Below are positions 25,674 to 36,500 of a stretch of 64,000 bases of DNA, one piece after another. Below the pieces are notes generated by a model. That model ran no database searches. It was not told where the DNA came from and worked only from the letters and a program-made list of their open reading frames with translations. This DNA comes from Sanderia malayensis (taxonomy: Eukaryota > Cnidaria > Scyphozoa > Semaeostomeae > Pelagiidae): assembly GCA_013076295.1 (NCBI GenBank), contig RQOL01000658.1, positions 1,240,001 through 1,304,000 on the forward strand. Direction: 5' to 3'. Positions within the stretch are counted from its first letter, which is position 1, and each line of letters starts with the position of its first letter. Both the position numbers and the translations under genes were made by a program.

Positions 25674-26230
25674 AACGAGGCTGCTGTCGAACATAAAACA
25701 GAAACGAGGCAGGTAAAAGGGTCTTTCATATTTATTTGCTTATTTCTCTAAATTAAAATACCACCGGTTTAACCAATCAAATTGTATTAAATTGAAGCCG
25801 CTATTTAAGGATATATTGTATACTGTATTTAAGTCAGTTTTACTCACTATATAAGAAATATTAAATGCAAATACAGTTGAATTCAGTTAAGTCGAACCTT
25901 CAAGGAGGATAAGGAATTGGAGTGACTTTATGAATGTCCGGCTTAAGCGGGTCTCCTGGTATAAGAATTTCCAATCCAACGGGAACTGAAAATCATTCTG
26001 ACCTAGTGAATATCAGAGTTATCTCCGCACGACTTAACAAAATTAATCTGTAACCAGGACAAAAATACCTAATTCGATTCATTAAATTTAAAAAATTCCT
26101 CTTTTTCAATCTGTTTTATTGACGAAAAACCATGTTACCTAAAATCATTAAAAATCAGAAATTATCTATTCACAATTTTCCTTTTGGATAAAAATATTGA
26201 ATATAGAAATTAATTCTCTTTCCGACCATG
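25674..26230. other. Intergenic, 3' ends of two convergent genes
   Basis: This lies between the unidentified plus-strand gene and the carotenoid oxygenase CCD-A. A block at about 25873-26050 (cagttaagtcgaaccttcaa, cggcttaagcgggtctcc) looks like a relic of a cagt..tcgaa MITE. Nothing else is visible. Confidence 0.4.
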
Positions 26231-29073
26231 TCAATAAGAGCTCTGTTTGAAAAAGTCGCTATGAAAGAGGGGGATGAGTCTGTCCTTAGGGCAGTACGCC
26301 CGCGCAATTTCATTCATGTTTTTGGCATCCAGTATAAGTAAGAACGATTTAGACCCGCGGACCCCAAGAACGGCGGACAAGACTACACCATCGTCTTCAC
26401 CCTTTGCGTTTGGATTTTCAATAAACACTGGTTCTGAAGGATAGCAGTTATTCATTTCCCAAACTATCGCTTCCTTGGTATCAAGATTGATCTGAAATCA
26501 AGAGCAATAAAAATTGAACATCGTAGCAATTCAGGGACGTGGGAAGCATCTTAAAATGGTGGGGGGGGGTCAAAAAGGGCACATGGCCACTCCCAGACCT
26601 CTTACTTTTGGATTTAGGAGGGAGACCTCAGCCTAGTTTGCCGTTTGCCAAAAGGTAGAGGACATACATAGCCCCGTTGCCCCCCTCTGCTTCCTGCATC
26701 CTTGGCAGCATTTATCATCGTAGCATTTAGCATCGTAGCAATATAAAAACACGATAAAGAAATGATACGAGAAACAATTGAACATTAATAGATTGACTCA
26801 ATGCTCCACACCTTGACGTTAATAATTTTCTGTATCCTTTGGATTTAACGTGGTTAATGTATGCATCAAGTGTTGGAATAGAACCTCGTTTACAACCTGC
26901 AACCTCGTTTACAACTGGACACAGATGATGCTCGCTTTAAGCGAGACCCAATGGCGAGACCTGACGCAGACGAGACCTGACGCATTGAGAGTCGTTCGAC
27001 TGCATGCGAAATTACAATGCAGATGCAGACACTTACCTTGATAAGTGTTGTCAAGCCAGACTGTATCTCAGAATTACCAGTACCGTACGTGAACTTGTAT
27101 GGTTTGCCACTGTACGAAGCATAGTTGATCTTTGGCATTTCATAGCTGGGATGAATCGATGTGAACTCCTGTGCTTCCGGTGCATACTTTTTCAGGTCAG
27201 CCGCCAGCGGCTGCTCAATGTTGAAGTCTTTCAGGGGCAAACGGTACCTTCTAACTTCGGCTGGGAATATGGCTTTCGTTTCCCCACTGCGTAAGGGGCG
27301 CAGGTACAAATCGTCGATGACAGATGAATCCGGGTAGAAGCACGTGTCAAATACGATCTCATCTTCAGTGTTCTCGTATGCGTTTATTTGGTGAAAACAC
27401 ATGTAGGGCTCAACGTAATATGTCGCTCCCACCTTTCCAGACTTTCTGTCAATCACGTGCAGTTTTGACTTGGTTTTTTCATCGAAGTAGAGTAAATCGG
27501 CAGCAGTGAGGTCCATGAGTTTTTGTTTCAATTTGCTCGGGTTGCGATAAAGCAAGGAACCTTCCATTAGGACGAAATAATTATCAGTCATCGCAAAACT
27601 ATGCATGTATGCACATTGACCGTCGTACGGGATCGAGGCTATGACGTCAACACCCTCCTTTTCGTCGCCTCTGTTGTCTTCTGGATTGGATGGCGGGATT
27701 CTGACGATCTCGTAAACCTTCCTGTCGAAATCAGCTGAACAGTTGAAATAAGAGCCGTCTCCTCCGAAGTGAGGGTGGGATGTCCAGGACCGTGATTCTG
27801 TGCGGGAAAAAAGGGAACACCGTTATTTTGAGAACCCTGTAAGTCAAGTCAAGACCGTTTCGTTTCGGCGTGTATTTAAGGTGCATTATTTTGTCGTTTT
27901 TTCCACGAACAAGAAGGCAAATATTTACTGGTAGTTTTATTTCTTCTTTACTGAGTACAGTCAATAAATTGACAATGGTAACAAATTCTCAGATAAACTC
28001 CATTGTCTCTGATATAACTTATTTAAAGCCGTTCATATACTTTATTTCGGTTAAACCTGCTTTTGTGTTACCAGTGAAAATTTATTTGAAACTGAATTTA
28101 ACTTTAGCTTAAACCCGAAACCCATTGATTTCATATTTTGAAAGTCGAATTAAAATAAGTCGTATTTTCATTTTGCTGTAACCCTCAGCGCAACTCCCGA
28201 GGACTGTTGAGGGATGAGTTAAACCTTTTGCAACATAATCCATTTGCAAAGTCTTTGGTGCTCGATTTCAGAACGGGTTTTTTCCTGTTTTCTTGTAAAA
28301 CCACGACTCCTCGATAGAACAGTATCCAGGCGATTTATGTACATGTTTTTTAAATTTATTTTTTACGCCTATAATTGTGTATTAATTGTTACATTTTAGT
28401 TTGGCTGAAAGGATTACGTGCATAAATAATTAATAATAATAAAGACAATAATAAGTTTGATATTTACTCATTTCCTTTTGCAGTATTTTGTTTAACGTGT
28501 ATTGTTGTCGTGATCAAATATCACCTGTTTTTCATTTTACCTACCTCCGGCTAGTTTGATTCCCACATCGAGCATTTGCAGCGTTTCCAGCGATCGCAGA
28601 TCTATTTTCCACATTTTCACCAAATCGGCAGTGGTGTAAACATTGCCTTTAACCGTAACAACGTTAACATTACAATTATCATCGTCATGGGCCGACGTAG
28701 GCGAGGTAAAAAAAGAAAAAAACCTCGAGAATATGTTCTTGCACGGGTCGGGTGGAGCATTCGTGCCGAAATGCGAGAATGCAATACAACCGCGTTTCTC
28801 GGACTCGACATACGAATTGCTTCGTAGGAAACGGCTTGAAAACTTCACATTGCCATCTTTAATCTCGAATCTATTGAGAATAGCCTCACCGTCAAACCAG
28901 TGGTTGTATTTCGAGTCACCCCATTCAAATTTACCAGGGCCTAATCGTATGAAAACGCCATCAATCCATCCAGGTACGCTGCCAACAATTTCTGCCTGGT
29001 ATGGCACTGGGTTTTCATCAACACTTTGGTAGATTTCTTCGCCGAATTCCGTTTCGTCTGTTGTTTGGCTCAT
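26231..29073 (-). CDS. Carotenoid cleavage oxygenase A (RPE65/BCO family)
   Basis: Non-heme iron oxygenase that cleaves carotenoids or retinoid-type substrates. Three coding exons join in frame: 28545-29073, 27037-27797, 26231-26491, giving 516 aa, the usual family length. The four iron-binding histidines are present: in SHPHFGGDG, YMHSFAMTDNY, CFHQINAYE and the C-terminal IPLFHSDF. PDPCKNIFSRFF matches the membrane-associating, palmitoylated-Cys region of RPE65. No signal peptide is seen, so it is probably cytosolic or membrane-peripheral. It forms a tandem pair with the copy at 30532-38083, with which it shares both intron positions and phases and the exact length of exon 2 (761 bp). BCO1, BCO2 and RPE65 cannot be separated by eye. 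Confidence 0.9.
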
Positions 29074-30531
29074 GTTTTCTTGTAATGAGGGTTTTCACAA
29101 CGCAACTGGTGCAAAACACGTTTTGTGAACTTGCACAATACACAGTGGTTGGTATACCGCGATAAAGAATAAAGATTTCTATTATGCTCTGCTAATGCTA
29201 TATCACTGACTTGGTTGGTTGGCATTGTATTGATTTACGCTGGTTTCATTCAATCCGGGGGGATGGTTATGTGCATTGTCTTTATCTTGCAGACAATGCA
29301 CCTCATTCGTGCACGACACAACACAGATGAGGTAACAACATCACAAGTTCTCGGATTGCCAATTCGACCAGGGGGTTTTGTGTGTATTTTTTTTAATGCC
29401 ATATTGCGCAACTTTCACAAGCATGGCGTCTGAAACTGCCAAGTATTAACAGAAGAATAAAACAGTAAAAAGAAAGACCAGAAAAACATTAATTAGTGGG
29501 CACTGTGCAACTCTGTCGCCTGACCCTGCAGAACAACAATTTTTGAAAAACCAAATTGCTCAAATTGTGCCCCCATGGCTGCAGTAACAAATGATCTGTA
29601 AAGATGATCAAAATGATCATCAGATGATCATTTTCTTGAAGTAATATTTAAAACACACCAACCAACCTATCCGCCTAACCCCCCCCCACCCAAGGTAAGC
29701 TTCTTGCTCAAATTTGGCCAACCCAGATTTTGTCTAGAGCTAATAAAAAATGTGTTTGGGCTTGCGTGTTTGTCCACTGATGATGGTAATCATAATGAAA
29801 ATAATGAACAAAGCAATGTGGTGTGCAGTAAAAACCCGCATATATAAGAACATGCGAGTTTTGCATCCAGACGCTCTGGAGATAAAATGGTCCGCTGTTA
29901 TTCGATATCGTTTTGTTACACTTGGACTGACGTCACGTCAACGTCAAGAAAATAGAGTCATGTGAATTACGAAACCTCTTTCTAAATTTAGCAGCTTCGT
30001 TTTCCATTACTCCCACCGGCGAATCGAGAAAATTCAGAAATATAGTTGACATCCTCTTACTCGAACTCTGAACAGAAATCGAAATTCGTTCGAGCAAGCG
30101 AATGTTCGAGTTACAGGGAGGACAATACAGGGAGATGCACATGACTTGATGGGGACTTGATATCGCCAACAGTATTTCAACGTCACTGTCTACAAACCAC
30201 TATGTTGAATTCGCGAATTTATCTACCTTCAAGTGGCTGTTGCCTTTAAAATTTACAGCAGGCTTTCGAAAAACTCCAAATACAAATTTAGGGTGCTTAT
30301 ATGGCCAGGTACAGGTCAAAATCGCACTAAACCAATCAGGAAAGATTAAATTGTTAACTAATACCAACAAATGATATGTTTGGTTGCATCAGCAATTTGA
30401 GGACACGATAAAGCTAATAAACTACTTACGAATATTCGAGAATTCACTGTAAACCTTGAACACCTAGCATAATTTGATTCTCTGTCAATAATATTATTCT
30501 ATAGAATTCAGCAAAGCATTACATGAAGTTC
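29074..30531. other. Intergenic between the two carotenoid oxygenases
   Basis: This includes the upstream region of CCD-A. A block at 29825-29870 repeats the MITE end cagtaaaaacccgcatatat. The stretch 29585-29640 repeats gatgatcaaaatgatcatca-type motifs. At 30020-30130 there is a relic with ttactcgaac and gttcgagttacagg, like the MITE at 32183. No gene is evident. Confidence 0.5.
29928..29940. promoter_or_regulatory. CRE-like palindrome
   Basis: TGACGTCA followed directly by CGTCA. The full palindrome matches the CREB/ATF site. It is about 0.85 kb upstream of the CCD-A start. A single 8-mer can occur by chance, so function is only a suggestion. Confidence 0.3.
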
Positions 30532-33500
30532 TTAGTTCACAAACTCTCCATGAATAAGGGGTATGAGCTTTGAGACATAACCTCTTGCGACCTCTTTGAA
30601 GGTCATGCCGTCGAGTAGCAGGAGAAATGACCTCTGGCCTCTCACCCCGCAAACAGAAGATAACACAATGCCATCATCTTCTCGTTCCGGGTTCGGTCGT
30701 GGAATGAAAACAGGCTCGGACACGTGGCAATTTTCTTCTTCCCAAATGCAATGTTCCCTCGTTTTCACGTTTACCTGAAGAAAAAATAGCGCACAACTTC
30801 ACAACATGCGCAGCTCGCAGTAAAAACCCGCGAAAGAGAACCTTTTGCATCCAGCCCATTATTTGAATACGATAGTCTATTGTTCGAATACAATAAGCTA
30901 TTGCTTCTCCTATTGTTTTAAGGCTGTTACTGCACTGTCTTTAAAGACGGAGCAGAGCTTTTTTTTCTGGAGGGCAAAGGACCTGGGACTAATAGAGGGG
31001 GGGGGGAGAACAAGATTATTCACTCATACTATGTCTGTAACAAAAAGCTGATTTCGTCCTATACCTGTGCTCCATTCAATGCAGGTATGTTTTGCTGTAT
31101 ATCGCGCACAGTAGCTAAATGATAGAATGATTTATCAGAATACCTTAATCAACCTTGTCAAACCCTGCCACTTGTCAATCGCTCCCATCCCGTACACATA
31201 CGTGTAATCCTTTCCATTGTGATAGTTGTAATTGATTCGCGGCAGCTCAATGCCAGTGTACAGAACCTCGTACTCGTTACCATCCTCGTATCGACGCAGC
31301 AGCCCGGCCTCGCATGGGGGCGCCTCGGTGTTGAGTTTGTCCACCGGCAGGCGATACCTTCGCAGTTCTGCGACCGGTACGGACCTCTGTACCTCGCCTC
31401 GCATGTCGCTCATGCGCAGTGCCTGCATGACAACCGCATCCGAGTAGCCGCACATGTCGAAGACAATGACGTCATCACTTGTTTCGTACGCATTGATCTG
31501 GTGGAAGCACATGAAGGCATCGACTTTGAAAGTCGCCGCCAGTTTGTTCGATCGACGGTCGACCACGTGCAAACTCGACTTGCTTTCCCCATCGAAATAA
31601 AGCAAGTCGAAATAGGACCAGTTCATCACTTTCATCAGCAACAGTTTCAGCGGATTTGAGAAATACAGCGAGCTCTCGAATACCACAAAGTAGTTTTCCG
31701 TCATGGAGAAGCTGTGATAGTAGCCCGGTGCGCTCTTGTAGGGTATTCTGGCCAGCACTTGGAGGCCTTCGTTCGCGGATTCTTCTTTGCTCTTGACGGC
31801 TGGAATTTTGACGATCTCGTGGACTTTGTTTATGAATGCCGTTGAGCAATTGTAGTATGCACCGTCGTCGTCATAATGTGGATGGGCAAGCCACGATCGT
31901 GGACCTGAAGAAATAAAACATCGCTGTTAAAAATGGATCGACTGTTGTGATCTTTCTGCGGGAAACTTGATACCTGGATGATTTATTTTGTCAACGGATC
32001 ATTGTTCAATTGAAATGCAATAATTGTTTGCATCTGAATAGCTATAGGCGCGAACCTATAACATAGGATCCGTGACTTCCACAACATAGGATCGAACCTA
32101 TACTTCCATAGCATAGGTTCGAACTTATACTTCCAATATGATCGAACCTATACTTCCACAACATTATCCACACAACACATGTACAGTGAAATCCCGATAA
32201 CTCGAACCCGCGATAACTCGAGCCCGCGTTAACTAAGAATATCGGGTAACTCGAACCAATTGGCATTGCTCTTAAAAGTTTTGCTAGTACTTTATAGTCA
32301 CTCGAAAATTCGTTAGCTCGAACCACTTTCATCCGCTTGTTAGAGGTTCGAGTTCGAGGATTGCCACAGGTTTGGGGGCGTGTGTAACGGCTGATGACTA
32401 CGGTGGCCCACAACTGTCACATGCAATTAAAAATAAACGTACACAAATAAAAAAGAAATAACAATTTAAAAAACCAAATCCACAATTAAAGAAAGTCACG
32501 GCAAATTAAAGAAAGCCACGGCAAATTAAAGAAAGCCACGGCAGAACAAAGAAAGTCACGGCAAATTAAAGAAAGCCACGGCAGAACAAAGAAAGCCACG
32601 GCAAAACAAAGAAAGCCACGGCAAATTAAAGAAAGCCACGGCAGAACAAAGAAAGCCACGGCAAATTAAAGAAAGCCACGGCAGAACAAAGAAAAAAGAA
32701 AACCACGGCAAAAGGAAAGCCACGGTATTATCATTGAACAAAACAGTCAACCCAAATGGCCTAAACGATGTAGCTGTGTGTTTCTCGAGATATTGGCATG
32801 ATGCGTTGTACAAATTGTGGGACGATAGCCCCTGATTCCGTTCGCTTTTGTTGCTGGTGTGGACACGGTGAGTGTAGGTTTTTTAATTTGACTTTAATTT
32901 GAGTACCCCCACGGGGTTAAATATCAATTTGACAATGGCATGGCATTGTAGTATTGGAAAATATTCACATAATTTTTTGCACAATGGATTAAACGGTTAA
33001 GTAAGGTCCCCCTACCTTTTGCATCTTCAAGTAAGGTGTACCTTTGCTGCAAGCAAGATACTTTCAGAATGTAATGTTAGTAAGTAAACATGAATGATAT
33101 TTTTTTATGAAATGGTGTCAGTAAATTATTGTAGGTTTTCAACATCAAGAAATCGGAAATCAGAAAACGATTATGAAGTTGATGAGACAGAGGATGGAGA
33201 AGATAACTTTGACGAAGAAGAACTTCTAACATATTATTTCTACTGCGGCTACAGCTACGAGGAAATACTTCAATTTCTCAAGAACTATCACAACTTAACA
33301 ATAAGCTACAGCACATTATTGCGACGTCTGCAAGGTTACGGTTTACGAAGAAGAAATAACAGAAATAGCGACGAATACCAAAACAGTGTGGGTAAAGCAA
33401 GAGAGCGAATACAAGCACTAATAAATGGTCCTGGAAGTCTATGCGGGTATCGCTCTGTATGGCATACTTTGGAAATGGGAGGTCTGCGTATACCAAGATC

Positions 33501-36500
33501 CGTTGTTCAAGCATTGCTGAAAGAAATCGACCCGGAGGGGGCAGCCTTGAGAAGACGCCGAAGACTTCGAAGAAGAGAGTATCAAAACCCCGGCCCGAAT
33601 TACGCATGGCACATCGATGGATATGATAAACTGAAACCTTGGGGATTCCCTATCCACGGCTCAATTGATGGGTTCAGTAGACGCGTCTTATGGCTGAAGG
33701 TAACGCGCTCAAATAGTTCTCCAGATGTCATAGCATCTATGTATTTAAAAACTGTGGAGGAAATTGGTGGATGCCCTATGCACATGGTCACAGATCTAGG
33801 AACGGAAAATGGACTTGCCGCAGCAATTCAGTGTTATTTTCATAATAATAATGATGCTCATCGATATGTACCCTCGCCCAGAAATCAACGAATTGAAGGA
33901 TGGTGGTCGTATTTTTCAAGAAGTTATTCCGCTTGGTGGAGAAATTTCTTCCACGATCTTGAATTCAGAGGAATATTGGATATGTCCCTCGAATTACACA
34001 AAGAATGCTTATGGTATTGCTTCTCGCCCCTCGTACAATCAGACCTAGACATTGTGAAAGCACACTGGAACACGCATTCCATAAGGAGATCTCGTCACAA
34101 TACGGTTGCAGGGAGGCCTGATGCATTGTTTTACCTGCCAGAACTTAACAGAGGAATAGGAAATCTTTTATTAGATGTTCCCCGGCGCGACATACGGTAT
34201 GTTGCAGAAAATATCATTGAAGTGAATCAGAGGAATGAGTATACAGAATATTTTGATATGGTTGCTGTCACTGCAAATTTAAGTACACCAAGAACTTCGC
34301 AAGAAGCTTTGATATTATATAATACACTTTTACAAGCAGCAACTGGTTGATCAAATGTAAAAATTTAAAAAAATTGCATACTAAGCACCATCTCAGAAAT
34401 AAATGAAAAAGACCGTATGTTCTGGTACACCCGGTAGTCAACAGAAAATAAAAAGTACATACATTTTGAACAAAACAAAGTAGATTACTTAAAATATAGT
34501 TCTTCAATTATACCAGACCAAAACCGCATTCATTGCGCATGTCCTCTGTGAAACTTTGAATGAACAACTCCGGAGATCCAGTATACTTTTCGATAATAGG
34601 AAAGGTTAACACAATGCTACACGTATTGGCAATAACAGTGCCATATTTTCCTGTGTTATCAAAGCGAATTGTTCCTTTGCCTTCCATTGCTGGAGTGATA
34701 AATCGCGAACCAGTGCAAAATCTTGTCACTTCTTGTAACGTTATTTCTCGTGTTGTTTCTAACACCGAACCATCATCCTCAATTTCCAGCACAGGCAAAG
34801 TAAGAGATCCGTCGTGCTCGAGACTTTCAAGAAAGTTCGTGAAATTATAGATAATGTCTTCTTCTTGCTCACGTTGTCCACTGGATTGGTCGTTTGGTTC
34901 TGAGTATTCAATAGTTTTAAACAGAGATATAATATTTGAAGCCTTGCCTTCGCTTGGTACACAGAACTCCTCTTTACTTTCATCAAAGTGTTGCTGCAGT
35001 ACTTGAAGTACACCGAGCACCTCCATTCCTTTTCTGACCTCTTGGATTTCGTCACTGCAAGTGGATAGGCACAAATGTAGTGCTACATCTTTCACAAGCT
35101 GGCTGCGGTCTTCGAAACTGACATGGACACGTGTAACCCCAAACATATATCTTTCTGAAAATGATTCCATCTTGGCTTGGAATTCGTCTTCGTTGACTGC
35201 ATTGAGGAGATCTTGCAGTTTCATCTGTACGTCGAGGTCGGGTATGTCCTCAAGAGTTGGGGGAGAATCTACCCCATTCAGAAGGCGAGCCACAACTGAA
35301 GGAATAAAGCATCTTGGCCCTGCACATTCCATCAATATACCAACTGCAACAAGATTTCCAAAAAGTTGGAAATCTCCTTTTCTGACTTTCTCTATATCAT
35401 GCAGCAAAGTGAAGCCAGTGCCATTTCCACTGCACATCAAGAATTTTTTGGCTTCATCAAAAACCAAGGTGAAAAACTCTTTAGTGGGTCCCCCAGCATC
35501 AACACCTGCCTCGCCAATAAACTGCACAGTAAAGGGTTTCACCCCATCTGCAAACAGCCGCTTCAGCTTCTGGGCAGTATCAAACCATACCTTCCTTCTG
35601 CGAATAACAAGTTGGCAGGAATCATTTCTTTCTCCCATAAATATTTCTCTAAGATTTGCCAATTTTTGCTTGTACGTTAGAATCGTTTGCTGTTTCTTGG
35701 TGGTATCACTCTCCCTAGCTTCCAAATGTAGTGGCTGTGGTGGGGGCAGTGAATTATTCGATGAAGGTGATGCAGGTAGCAGTGGTAAACTATTTTCATT
35801 TTCTTGACATTGAATTGTGGAATCTGTCATCTGGCATCCAAATTCAGAAATATTTTGACATGCAAATGTTGGTACTGTTTCTGATACACATATATCATTT
35901 TGAACACAACTTAAATAGTCGTCACAACTTTTTGGATACTTAGCTGCTGGCTCACAGTATTCTTCAAGGGCTATTCCTCCATTTTCTGACAACAAGTGAT
36001 CTTCAAGGGTACACAAGAAAAGCACAATCCGCTTGAAGTCCTTTCCAACTTCTGCCTTGTATTTAGGAAGCTGGAAAAAATCTGATGTTCCCGGCATGAA
36101 TTGGGCTGATTTGCCATTGCTGTAGGTGAGAACATACTCTTCTTCCTTGTATGTGTCGCTGTTGTAATCTTTCCACTTGCTCTTAGCTTTATCTAAGATT
36201 GTCATATATGGATCGTTTACATTGACACGCAATGCTAAACGATATCCTCTTTTTGGTTTAAGTTTCATGTCATTTTCTGACCATTCCAAAAGTGCTATCG
36301 TGATAATAACATTTTCATTTTTCTCTTCCTTTTTGGTGACTCGCTTCTTCCACTCTGAACCCTTACTGACACGAAATGCTTCAAAAGATTTCATGCCTTT
36401 AGGCAAGGACAGGATGTTGTTTGCTGCTTGGGAAAATGAAGGTGAAGCTTGGAAATTTGTTGCGCTTGGTTGGGTGCTTGTTTGGACAACAAAGTCTATG

